Assembly (NCBI GenBank): GCA_964394585.1
Contig: CAYMYI010000093.1
Location: 1 to 17,433, forward strand
Source of the DNA: CAYUJH01 sp964394585
Lineage (GTDB): Bacteria; Bacteroidota; Bacteroidia; Cytophagales; Flammeovirgaceae
Length of the DNA stretch: 17,433 nt
Direction of reading: 5' to 3'
The notes below the pieces were generated by a model that did no database searches, was not told the DNA's origin, and saw only the letters and a program-made list of their open reading frames with translations. Of this stretch, positions 1 through 7,493 are shown in pieces; the stretch's first letter is position 1; every line of letters starts with the position of its first letter. The translations under genes were made by a program, and so were the position numbers.

Positions 1-378
1 TTCAGCGGGCGAGCCACGGTAAAGCAAGAAGTCGTAGTCGTTTTGAGGGTTTTCGGGGATTAGCTCAAAGGTGAGCGTACCGGTTTCTGTTGCTGTGAAA
101 GTATACCATACCGTGTGGTGCTCACGGGTGAAGGCATACAAACTTTTAGCAGGCTGCCCACTGATTTCCAACGTGTTCCCATAGCCAGCAGGAGCTACCG
201 TAGGCCCAAAGGTCAGCCGAGTTCCTAAGCTAAGCGCGGTAGCACAATCGCCATGCGGGCGGATATCTTCTAGGGTTTGGCAAAATATTTCCACAGAAGG
301 AGAAAACAAAATCCCCAATGTAAAAAGCATTAAGGGCAAAAATTTTTTGCGGTAAGATGGAACGAAGCGTAGAAACAT
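1..378 (-). CDS. Secreted protein, N-terminal part only (PPC-like beta-sandwich domain)
   Basis: The frame is open from an ATG at 376-378 to the window edge, giving 126 codons with the C-terminus missing. Residues 1-34 look like a signal peptide: basic start (FLRFVPSYRKKF), hydrophobic core (LPLMLFTLGILF), then a cleavage region near IFCQ. The mature part begins TLEDIRPHGDCATALSL and continues with VWYTFTATETGTLTFELIP and NDYDFLLYRG. This is the pattern of a pre-peptidase C-terminal-like beta-sandwich: a W-Y-F-T strand followed by YDFLL. In Bacteroidota this type of domain often sits at the N-terminus of large secreted or OmpA-type envelope proteins, but the rest of this protein is outside the window, so the final function is unknown. 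The gene diverges from the transglutaminase-like gene across a 59-bp AT-rich gap. Confidence 0.75.
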   Translation of the reverse strand, partial: MFLRFVPSYRKKFLPLMLFTLGILFSPSVEIFCQTLEDIRPHGDCATALSLGTRLTFGPTVAPAGYGNTLEISGQPAKSLYAFTREHHTVWYTFTATETGTLTFELIPENPQNDYDFLLYRGSPAE

Positions 379-425
379 TTCCTTATTATATTACGTTAAT
401 GTTAAATATATGTAAACTAAAAATG

Positions 426-434
426 AAGGAGGTG
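426..434 (+). promoter_or_regulatory. Strong Shine-Dalgarno sequence AAGGAGGTG
   Basis: AAGGAGGTG lies just upstream of the ATG at 438-440, with the AAGGAGG core at 426-432 followed by five bases. It is a full-length match to the usual anti-SD core and fixes the start of the downstream gene. Most other genes in this window show no comparable SD. Confidence 0.75.
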
Positions 435-437
435 TGA

Positions 438-1208
438 ATGAAGGCAATATGTAAATATACTATTTTACCGATTGTGCTACTTCTCGTTACTAATGTGGGA
501 AGTAATGCTAGACAAACTGCAAAAAGCGAACAGTTTACGGCGCCGAGTAAACAGGAACTTTTTTGGTTTGTACTGCGAGGGGAAGAGTCGGGGAACACGA
601 ATATTTATAAGTATCAACTTTATAAAGAACTATTAAGCTTAGCAAATGCTTTGAAAGCACAAAATACGGCTGATGCGTTATCGCCTAAAATGTTGCGGAA
701 TGTCTATAAAACCACTACTCGAAAAGTATTAAGTGAGTTTGTGCATTTTTCTACTTTGGCAGATTTATTAGAACGCAAAGCGTATAACTGCGTATCTGCT
801 ACACTTTTATATGCGTTTTTATTAGAGGAAGTAGGGATGCCCTACACCATTTATGCTACACATACGCACACTTATATTATTGTACATACTTCTAAAGGCG
901 ATGTGTTGTTGGAGCCAACCGCACTAAGAGGCGGTATTCTTACAAACGCCAGCCGAATAGCGCGCCAAATTGAAGCGTATAATGCAGAAAGCCAACAGGT
1001 AGGTATTGCCCTTTCCGATTCAATATCTACAGAAAACCGTTCTATTTCGTTGAACCAGTTAGCAGGCCTGCATTTTTATAATTTGTTTTTGAAGCACTAC
1101 CAAGCCAAAGAATACGAGATGGCAGCACGTGCCTTTAAGAAAGCGCTTTTTCTGTACCAAGATGCCCCTGAAATTCGGTTATTTACCAAGCTGTTCGCTC
1201 AACGATAG
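438..1208 (+). CDS. Periplasmic transglutaminase-like cysteine protein with C-terminal helical (TPR-like) repeat
   Basis: This 256-residue protein has an N-terminal signal peptide (residues 1-24, core ILPIVLLLVTNVG). The central part, about 95-165, fits a transglutaminase-like fold: LADLLERKAYNCVSATLLYAFLLEE supplies a helix-capping Cys118, THTHTYIIV supplies His142/His144 on a strand, and GDVLLEPT supplies an acidic residue (Glu159). That gives a plausible Cys-His-Glu triad in the right order. Residues 205-255 (LHFYNLFLKHYQAKEYEMAARAFKKAL) resemble one TPR hairpin. SirB1/transglutaminase-like proteins with TPRs are known, but the substrate here cannot be inferred. The start is set by a strong SD. 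The gene is more AT-rich than its neighbours (15 G/C of 60 at 601-660, against 33 of 60 at 7801-7860 in ilvD). It converges on the GntP gene with one base between the stop codons. Confidence 0.7.
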   Translation: MKAICKYTILPIVLLLVTNVGSNARQTAKSEQFTAPSKQELFWFVLRGEESGNTNIYKYQLYKELLSLANALKAQNTADALSPKMLRNVYKTTTRKVLSEFVHFSTLADLLERKAYNCVSATLLYAFLLEEVGMPYTIYATHTHTYIIVHTSKGDVLLEPTALRGGILTNASRIARQIEAYNAESQQVGIALSDSISTENRSISLNQLAGLHFYNLFLKHYQAKEYEMAARAFKKALFLYQDAPEIRLFTKLFAQR

Positions 1209-1209
1209 T

Positions 1210-2547
1210 TTACACGAATATTGAAAGCAATAAAATAAGTAGAAAAGCTACAAAGGCTAACAGGGTTGTTGTTGTAGACCACGCCATAAACGTTTGCTTT
1301 TCGGTAAGCCCTAAATAGCGGTTTACGAGCCAAAAAGCCGAATCGTTTACATGCGAAAACGTAGTGGCTCCAGCTGAAATGGCTATGACTACTAACGCGA
1401 GCATGGGTTTAGAAAGCGATAGGTTTTCTAAGAGCGAAGCGCTCATACCTGCTGCCGTAATCATGGCTACAGTTGCCGAGCCTTGCATCACGCGCACAAT
1501 GACTGCTACTAAAAAGGCAAACACGATAGGCGATCCTACTGAACCGGCAAGCTGATCTGCCAATTGCGCTCCAGCGCCGGTTTCAATCAGCATTTGTTTT
1601 AACACGCCTCCTGCTCCGGTAAGTAGAATGATAACGCCCGCTGGTGCTAACGATTTTGTTGTAATCTCTAGAAGTTGTTGTTTGCTAAACCCACGAGCAA
1701 TACCTAATAAACCCCAGGCAAGCACATTTGCCAAAATGAGTGCTGTAAAAGGATGACCTAAAAAGTTGAAGAACTGCTGCCATGTTGGAGATATTTGCCA
1801 AACATTGGCGAATTCTCCTCCTAACAACGTGCTTAGCACAATTAGGAAGATAGGAAGCCCAATAATACCAAAAATGAGGGTAGGCGAAGGGAGTTGCTGA
1901 GGCTCTGCTTGAGGGGTGTAGAGCTTAGGCAACCCTACCGGGATTTTCCGAGCAAGGTAAGTGGCAAACAAAGGACCGCTTATCATAGCCGTAGGGATTC
2001 CCACGAGGGTTCCCCATAAAATTACCCAGCCTAAATCAGCGCCCAAAATATCGGCAGCAGCAATAGGACCTGGCGTAGGCGGAATGAAAGCATGCGTTAC
2101 GGCTAACCCTGCTAAGAGGGGGATAGCAAAAAGCAACAAAGGTTTCTGTGTATTCTTTTGTAAAGAATATACCAAAGGAACTAAAATGATGAAGGCAACA
2201 TCAAAAAATACCGGGATGGCAACAATAAACCCGGTGAGCATCATTGCCCATGGAGCGCGTTTTACCCCAAACCCCCGCAGCAAGGCGTTGGCTATTGCTG
2301 TAGCACCGCCCGATTGCTCTAAAATAGCACCAAAAAGAGCTCCTAACCCCACTACTGTGGCCACAAACCCTAAGGTATCGCCCATCCCTTTTTGCACCAC
2401 CGGAATAATAGCCGATAGGGGCATTCCGGCAAAAATACCAATCAGAATGCTTGCCATGAGCAATGCCAAAAATGCTTGTATTTTAAAATAAAGGATTAGA
2501 ACCAGCAGGAAGGCAATGCCTAAAAGTACGGAGAGGGTGAGCGTCAT
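1210..2547 (-). CDS. GntP-family H+ symporter (gluconate / hydroxy-acid / D-serine type permease)
   Basis: This is a 445-residue, very hydrophobic protein of normal GntP-family length, with roughly 12-14 membrane segments. Family landmarks include KGMGDTLGFVATVVGLGALFG (53-73), AIPVFFDVAFIILVPLVY (110-127), THAFIPPTPGPIAAAD (151-166) and the C-terminal ATTFSHVNDSAFW. The last is typical of gluconate permeases and of DsdX, the E. coli D-serine transporter of the same family. The ATG lies 14 bp after the ilvA stop codon, so it is probably co-transcribed with ilvA. That context favours a hydroxy amino acid or hydroxy acid over gluconate, and no gluconate kinase is nearby. The substrate is inference; membership of the family is not in doubt. 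Confidence 0.92.
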   Translation of the reverse strand: MTLTLSVLLGIAFLLVLILYFKIQAFLALLMASILIGIFAGMPLSAIIPVVQKGMGDTLGFVATVVGLGALFGAILEQSGGATAIANALLRGFGVKRAPWAMMLTGFIVAIPVFFDVAFIILVPLVYSLQKNTQKPLLLFAIPLLAGLAVTHAFIPPTPGPIAAADILGADLGWVILWGTLVGIPTAMISGPLFATYLARKIPVGLPKLYTPQAEPQQLPSPTLIFGIIGLPIFLIVLSTLLGGEFANVWQISPTWQQFFNFLGHPFTALILANVLAWGLLGIARGFSKQQLLEITTKSLAPAGVIILLTGAGGVLKQMLIETGAGAQLADQLAGSVGSPIVFAFLVAVIVRVMQGSATVAMITAAGMSASLLENLSLSKPMLALVVIAISAGATTFSHVNDSAFWLVNRYLGLTEKQTFMAWSTTTTLLAFVAFLLILLLSIFV

Positions 2548-2561
2548 AGCTAAGAAGAGAG

Positions 2562-3842
2562 TTATACCAAAAAGTTGAAGATATCGAACCGTTCGTTCAA
2601 ACGTTCATAACTAATATTGAGGGCATCCATGTTTTTAATCAGACGCTTAAAATCTTTCGCCTCTTTCAGCTCGATACCCACCAATGCAGGGCCTCGCTCA
2701 CGGTTTACTTTCTTGGTATATTCAAAGTGGGTGATGTCGTCGTCGGGGCCGAGTACATCGGAAACAAACTCGCGTAGCGCACCGGCTCGTTGCGGGAATC
2801 GCACAATGAAATAGTGTTTTAAGCCTTCGTAAAGCAGCGAGCGCTCTTTGATTTCCTCCATTCGGGTGATATCGTTATTGCTACCGCTTACAATACACAC
2901 TACGTTTTTCCCTTTGATTTCTTCTTTGTAAAAATCAAGTGCTGCAATCGAGAGTGCCCCGGCAGGTTCTACAACAATGGCTTCCTCGTTGTATAGTTTT
3001 AGAATGGTAGAACAGACTTTCCCTTCGGGCACAAGCACCACATCGTCGATAATTTGCCGGATAATTTGGAAGTTCGTTTCACCTACGCGCTGTACGGCAG
3101 CACCATCCACAAATTTATCAATATGTTCGAGGGTAACCACCTTGCCGACATCTAAGGCTCGTTTCATGGCAGGGGCTCCTTCGGGTTCAATGCCGATAAT
3201 TTTAGTTTTAGGGCTGATTTGTTTCACGTAGCTGCCTACACCGGCACTCAACCCTCCTCCACCGATTGGTATCAACAGGTAGTCAATCTCCACCTCAGTA
3301 TCTTCCATAATTTCAATACCTACCGTGCCCTGCCCTTCGATAATTTTATGATGATCGAAGGGCGGAATAATCACCTTGCCAAATTCTTCAGCATGTGCAA
3401 TCGCTTCTTTGTACGAGTCGTCGAACGTATCGCCGGTAAGTACAATTTCGATATGCCCTTTCCCAAACATTTTGACTTGATTAATTTTCTGCGAAGGGGT
3501 GGGGTTGGGCATAAAAATCACACCGTTGAGACCCATTTTGCGGCAGGCATAGGCAACCCCTTGGGCATGGTTCCCTGCACTAGCACATACTACCCCACGC
3601 TCAAGTTCTTCGGGGTTGAGTGAGCTAATCATGTTATAAGCCCCACGGATTTTGTAGGAGCGCACTACCTGCAAATCTTCGCGTTTTAGGTAAATATTGG
3701 CATTATAGTGCTCCGATAGGTTCAAGTTGTGCATTAGCGGCGTGTGTGCAGCTATGCCTTTTAGGCGAAGATGTGCCTTTACGAAGGCTTCTACAGAGGG
3801 TAATTTTTGTTCGGTGAGGGTGGTGGAACTTGTGGTAGCCAT
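2562..3842 (-). CDS. ilvA: Threonine ammonia-lyase (threonine deaminase), biosynthetic
   Basis: This enzyme converts L-threonine to 2-oxobutyrate and ammonia, the committed step of isoleucine synthesis, in the cytoplasm. The 426-residue protein has a fold-type II PLP catalytic domain: REDLQVVRSYKIRGAYN carries the Schiff-base Lys64, CASAGNHAQGVA (86-97) is the substrate loop, and IPIGGGGLSAG (189-199) holds the phosphate-binding glycine loop (GGGGLS, 192-197). The C-terminal 90 residues, from HYFIVRFPQRAGALREF onward, form one ACT-like regulatory domain, so this is the short biosynthetic form and isoleucine feedback is expected. It lies downstream of ilvC but is separated from it by 142 bp containing a terminator hairpin, so it may have its own promoter. 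The GntP gene follows after 14 bp. Confidence 0.95.
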   Translation of the reverse strand: MATTSSTTLTEQKLPSVEAFVKAHLRLKGIAAHTPLMHNLNLSEHYNANIYLKREDLQVVRSYKIRGAYNMISSLNPEELERGVVCASAGNHAQGVAYACRKMGLNGVIFMPNPTPSQKINQVKMFGKGHIEIVLTGDTFDDSYKEAIAHAEEFGKVIIPPFDHHKIIEGQGTVGIEIMEDTEVEIDYLLIPIGGGGLSAGVGSYVKQISPKTKIIGIEPEGAPAMKRALDVGKVVTLEHIDKFVDGAAVQRVGETNFQIIRQIIDDVVLVPEGKVCSTILKLYNEEAIVVEPAGALSIAALDFYKEEIKGKNVVCIVSGSNNDITRMEEIKERSLLYEGLKHYFIVRFPQRAGALREFVSDVLGPDDDITHFEYTKKVNRERGPALVGIELKEAKDFKRLIKNMDALNISYERLNERFDIFNFLV

Positions 3843-3878
3843 TTCTTTTGAGCAAATAGATTGAAAAAATGAGAGTAT

Positions 3879-3905
3879 AAACAGAAAGAAATATCTGTTC
3901 TGTTT
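3879..3905. promoter_or_regulatory. Inverted repeat upstream of ilvA (possible operator)
   Basis: AAACAGAA (3879-3886) and TTCTGTTT (3898-3905) form a perfect 8-bp inverted repeat with an 11-bp spacer. The spacer itself carries CAGA/TCTG as an inner partial dyad. It lies 37 bp upstream of the ilvA ATG and downstream of the terminator, where a promoter for ilvA would have to be. The AT-rich composition makes chance possible. Confidence 0.3.
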
Positions 3906-3930
3906 TTCAATTTACATTTTATAGGGCAAC

Positions 3931-3962
3931 AAAAAAGTCTCGGAATGTTTTCCAAGACTTTT
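3931..3962 (-). terminator. Rho-independent terminator after ilvC
   Basis: In minus-strand RNA the arms AAAAGUCUUGGA and UCCGAGACUUUU form a 12-bp stem with one U-G pair and a 6-base loop, running directly into six U (3936 to 3931). The hairpin begins 22 bp beyond the ilvC stop codon. It should end, or partly end, the ilvEDBNC transcript before ilvA. Confidence 0.8.
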
Positions 3963-3984
3963 AAAAAAGAATCGTATGCGTAAG

Positions 3985-5031
3985 TTAGTTGTTTTCAGGG
4001 CGAAGTTTGCGAACGGCAGCCCCGGCTTGCCACATTTCCGAATCGTGCAGTTCTTTCAGTTCGGCTTCTAGTTTTTCGCGATAGTCGGGTTGGCTGTTCG
4101 AGTCGATTGACTTCTGAGCCTCTTCGCCTGAGGCTACACTTTCGTAGAGTTCTTCGAATACAGGAGAAACCGCATCGCGGAATTTTTTCCACCAATCGAG
4201 CGCGCCTCGTTGGGCGGTAGTAGAGCAGTTGGCATACATCCAGTCCATTCCGTTCTCAGCAACCAAAGGCATAAGGCTTTGAGTCAGTTCTTCAACTGTT
4301 TCGTTAAATGCTTCGGAAGGAGAATGCCCTTTTTTGCGCAACACTTCGTACTGTGCGGCAAAAATACCTTGAATTGCCCCCATTAGTGTGCCGCGTTCGC
4401 CAGTCAAATCGCTGAATACTTCTTTTTTGAAGTCGGTTTCGAACAGATACCCCGAACCTACGGCAATGCCCAAGGCTATGGCACGGTCGCGTGCTTTGCC
4501 GGTTGCATCTTGGAATACGCCAAAGCTAGAGTTCAGCCCTCTGCCTTCGAGGAACATGCGGCGCAAGCTAGTGCCCGAACCTTTCGGTGCCACCAAGATC
4601 ACATCAATATCAGCAGGGGGCACAATCCCTGTTCGTTCTTTATAGGTAATACCAAAGCCATGCGAAAAATACAGTGCTTTGCCCGGGGTCAGATATTTTT
4701 TTACAGTTGGCCAAAGTGCAATTTGTGCCGCATCGGAAAGTAAGTAGCAGATAATAGTACCGCGTTCGCAGGCTTCTTCAATGGAAAAAAGCGTTTCGCC
4801 TTCTACCCAGCCATCGGCAATGGCTTTATCCCACGATTTGGACGGTTTACGTTGCCCAACAATTACGTTCACTCCATTTTCTTTTTGATTTAATGCTTGC
4901 CCGGGGCCTTGCACGCCATATCCAATAACGGTAACGGTCTCTTCTTTCAGCACTTCTTGTGCTTTCGAAAGGGGAAATTCTTCGCGTGTTACTACTACTT
5001 CTTCTACACCTCCAAAATTGATTTTTGCCAT
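3985..5031 (-). CDS. ilvC: Ketol-acid reductoisomerase, class I
   Basis: IlvC isomerises and reduces 2-acetolactate or 2-aceto-2-hydroxybutyrate to the dihydroxy acid, using NADPH and Mg2+. The 348-residue length suits class I. The Rossmann motif is VIGYGVQGPGQALN (G37, G39, G42). GQRKPSKSW (59-67) is the loop after strand beta-2, and its Arg/Ser residues fit binding of the NADPH 2'-phosphate. His124 (FSHGFG), Lys150 (VAPKGSG), and Asp208 and Glu212 (SDLTGERG) match the catalytic and metal-binding residues of the family. The gene follows ilvN by 49 bp without an obvious internal promoter, and ends just before a strong terminator. Confidence 0.97.
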   Translation of the reverse strand: MAKINFGGVEEVVVTREEFPLSKAQEVLKEETVTVIGYGVQGPGQALNQKENGVNVIVGQRKPSKSWDKAIADGWVEGETLFSIEEACERGTIICYLLSDAAQIALWPTVKKYLTPGKALYFSHGFGITYKERTGIVPPADIDVILVAPKGSGTSLRRMFLEGRGLNSSFGVFQDATGKARDRAIALGIAVGSGYLFETDFKKEVFSDLTGERGTLMGAIQGIFAAQYEVLRKKGHSPSEAFNETVEELTQSLMPLVAENGMDWMYANCSTTAQRGALDWWKKFRDAVSPVFEELYESVASGEEAQKSIDSNSQPDYREKLEAELKELHDSEMWQAGAAVRKLRPENN

Positions 5032-5080
5032 AAGTATTGATTTTTAAGATTAGTTTACTAAAAAGATTTTATAAAAAATT

Positions 5081-5635
5081 TCAATGGGTTTCTTCGGGAA
5101 ACTCTGAGCTGTACTCCAACTCTTGTAAGTACGAAGGGAGCTTGGGCATCGACCGAGCCACGGCAACTCTGCCCGAGCGGGCAAACCCAAGCACACCATG
5201 TGGGCGGAGCAACTCGAATAACTCTTTAATCTCGTGGTCGTGCCCAGTTTTTTCAATCACTACGAAGCCGGGCTCAATACCTAAAATCCGCGCATGGTGG
5301 TTGCGAATAGTCCGCTCGATACTCGGATCTTTCTCTAAGGCAAGGGTAGGGACTTTGTACAGGGCAATTTCTTGGTAGATTACCTCCTCATCGGTATAGT
5401 AATATGCTTTAATTACCTCGATTTGCTTTTCAATCTGCCCCACAATTTTCTTAACCTGCGCTTCCGTAGTGCGAATCGTGATGGTAAACCGATAGATATC
5501 GTGATACTCCGACTCAGAAGTGGTAAGGCTATCGATATTAATTTTTCTTCTAGTAAAAATGAGGGCGAGCCTACTTACCAAACCCGCTTTATTTTCGGTA
5601 AATACCGAAAGGGTATAAAACTTTTCTGTATCCAT
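5081..5635 (-). CDS. ilvN: Acetohydroxyacid synthase small (regulatory) subunit
   Basis: This 184-residue protein has an N-terminal ACT domain (about 5-80) and the ALS small-subunit C-terminal domain (about 95-170). It activates the IlvB catalytic subunit and confers valine feedback control. The effector-site residues known from E. coli IlvH are kept: Asn15 and Gly18 in TENKAGLVSR, and Asn33 in KINIDSL, so feedback inhibition is expected to be intact. It starts 44 bp after the ilvB stop, in the order typical of ilvBN operons. Confidence 0.95.
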   Translation of the reverse strand: MDTEKFYTLSVFTENKAGLVSRLALIFTRRKINIDSLTTSESEYHDIYRFTITIRTTEAQVKKIVGQIEKQIEVIKAYYYTDEEVIYQEIALYKVPTLALEKDPSIERTIRNHHARILGIEPGFVVIEKTGHDHEIKELFELLRPHGVLGFARSGRVAVARSMPKLPSYLQELEYSSEFPEETH

Positions 5636-5679
5636 AATAACTTAAATTTACAATAAACGAAAAGGGAGAGGTTCGGGGG

Positions 5680-7422
5680 TTACTCTAATCGAATTTCTGA
5701 TACGCAAGCACCGGAAGGAACCATCGGAAATACGTTCTCTTCCTTTTCCACCACTACTTCCATTAAGAACGATTTTTTGCTTTCGAGCATCGTTTGCATT
5801 GCTTGGGCGAGCTCTCCTCGTTCAGAAACACGCTGCGCAGCGATGCCGAAACTTTCTGCAAGTTTGATAAAGTCGGGATTTACCATCTCGGTAGAGGCAT
5901 AGCGTTTCTCGAAGAAAAGCTGTTGCCATTGGCGTACCATCCCTAAGAAACTATTATTTAAAATCATGATTTTTACCGGGATGCCGTATTGCAAGATGGT
6001 GCCAAGTTCTTGCAGGGTCATTTGGAAACCGCCATCGCCAATGACAGCCACCACTTGCCGATCGGGGCGCGATAGTGCCGCACCTATGGCAGCGGGTAGG
6101 GCAAAGCCCATCGTACCCAACCCACCTGAAGTTACATTGCTGTGAGGTAATTGGAAGCGATAGTAGCGCGAGGTTACCATTTGATGCTGCCCCACATCGG
6201 TTACTACCACTGCCTTGCCTTCTGTTCGTTCTGAAAGCATTTTAATAACCTCTGCCATCTTTATTTTTTCAGTTGTAGGCGAGAAGTCGTTTTGAATTAC
6301 CTTGGTGTATTCTTGTTTATCACATTTTTTGAACTCCTCAAGCCACTCAGGAAAGGCATTTGGCTTAACCAGCGGAATCAGCTTGTTTAATACTTCTTTG
6401 GCATCGCCCAATATGGGAACTTCTACTTCTACATTTTTATTAATTTCAGCTTTATCAATTTCAATATGAATTTTTTTAGCTTGTTTAGCATAGGTCGCTA
6501 AGTTTCCGGTTACGCGGTCGTCGAAACGCATTCCTACGGCAATGAGCAAATCGCACTCGTTTGTTTTTACGTTGGGTCCGTAGTTTCCGTGCATTCCTAA
6601 GTACCCTACATTTAGTGGATGATCGGCGGGTATCGAAGAGAGCCCTAGCAATGTGTTTGCAGCTGGGATTCCTGTTTTTTCCATAAACGTTAGCAACTCT
6701 TGCTCAGCTCCTGAAAGTAGCACGCCTTGCCCTACCAGCATGAAGGGTTTTTGCGCACTATTGATAAGCTGCGCCGCACTTTCTAACGCGTTGGAGTCCA
6801 CCACAGGCTTGGGTTTATAGCTGCGTACCTTCTTACATGGTTGATAGTGGAATGAAGGGAGCGTATCGAACTGTGCGTTTTTTGTGATATCGAGCAACAC
6901 AGGGCCTGGGCGTCCGCTTTTGGCAATATAAAATGCGCGGGCAATGGCCTCGGGAATTTCTTCTACGGAAGTGATTTGGTAGTTCCACTTCGTAACAGGC
7001 ATCGAAATGCCAACCACATCGGTTTCTTGGAAGGCATCGGTGCCGAGTAGATGCCGTGCCACTTGCCCGGTAATACATACCATAGGCGTTGAGTCGATCA
7101 TGGCATCGGCGATTCCGGTAATCAGGTTGGTAGCACCCGGCCCCGAAGTTGCCATGCAAACCCCCACTTTATCCGATACACGGGCATACCCTTGCGCCGC
7201 GTGGGAAGCACCTTGCTCGTGTCGTACCAAAATATGTTTTAGTTGGTCTTGGTATTGGAAAAGCGCATCATACACGGGCATAATCGCCCCTCCCGGATAG
7301 CCAAAAATAGTATCCACTCCTTCCGCCAAAAGCGAAAGGACTACGGCTTCGGCGCCGGTTACTTCGCGGTTTACCATCAATCGGTTTGTAGTAGGCTTAG
7401 AAGCTTCAGTTTGTATACTCAT
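5680..7422 (-). CDS. ilvB: Acetohydroxyacid synthase large (catalytic) subunit
   Basis: IlvB condenses pyruvate with pyruvate or 2-oxobutyrate, using thiamine diphosphate, Mg2+ and FAD. The 580-residue protein has the three expected domains. The N-terminal PYR domain carries the activating Glu69 in VRHEQGASHAAQGYAR. The middle domain contains GMRFDDRVTG (297-306). The C-terminal PP domain has the ThDP motif from GDG (462-464) to NN (489-490). The length and motifs argue for AHAS over catabolic ALS, as does the ilvN gene immediately downstream. The gap to ilvD is 71 bp and contains a small GC-rich hairpin but no terminator. Confidence 0.97.
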   Translation of the reverse strand: MSIQTEASKPTTNRLMVNREVTGAEAVVLSLLAEGVDTIFGYPGGAIMPVYDALFQYQDQLKHILVRHEQGASHAAQGYARVSDKVGVCMATSGPGATNLITGIADAMIDSTPMVCITGQVARHLLGTDAFQETDVVGISMPVTKWNYQITSVEEIPEAIARAFYIAKSGRPGPVLLDITKNAQFDTLPSFHYQPCKKVRSYKPKPVVDSNALESAAQLINSAQKPFMLVGQGVLLSGAEQELLTFMEKTGIPAANTLLGLSSIPADHPLNVGYLGMHGNYGPNVKTNECDLLIAVGMRFDDRVTGNLATYAKQAKKIHIEIDKAEINKNVEVEVPILGDAKEVLNKLIPLVKPNAFPEWLEEFKKCDKQEYTKVIQNDFSPTTEKIKMAEVIKMLSERTEGKAVVVTDVGQHQMVTSRYYRFQLPHSNVTSGGLGTMGFALPAAIGAALSRPDRQVVAVIGDGGFQMTLQELGTILQYGIPVKIMILNNSFLGMVRQWQQLFFEKRYASTEMVNPDFIKLAESFGIAAQRVSERGELAQAMQTMLESKKSFLMEVVVEKEENVFPMVPSGACVSEIRLE

Positions 7423-7444
7423 AACGAAAAGAAATTAAGATGAA

Positions 7445-7459
7445 GCACCCACCGGGCGC
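7445..7459 (-). other. Small GC-rich hairpin between ilvD and ilvB
   Basis: The RNA arms GCGCCC and GGGUGC form a 6-bp stem with one G-U pair and a GGU loop. No U-tract follows, so it is unlikely to be an intrinsic terminator. It could slow mRNA decay or affect translation of ilvB, but it may be incidental. Confidence 0.35.
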
Positions 7460-7493
7460 ATCGGTTCTTTCAACAATAGATTTAAAGAAGATT

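Noticed and set aside
1961..2491. 176-codon plus-strand ORF inside the GntP gene
   Set aside because: It lies wholly antisense to a clear membrane-transporter frame, has a Pro/Lys/Ala-rich low-complexity product and no recognisable domain. It is a shadow of the codon pattern.
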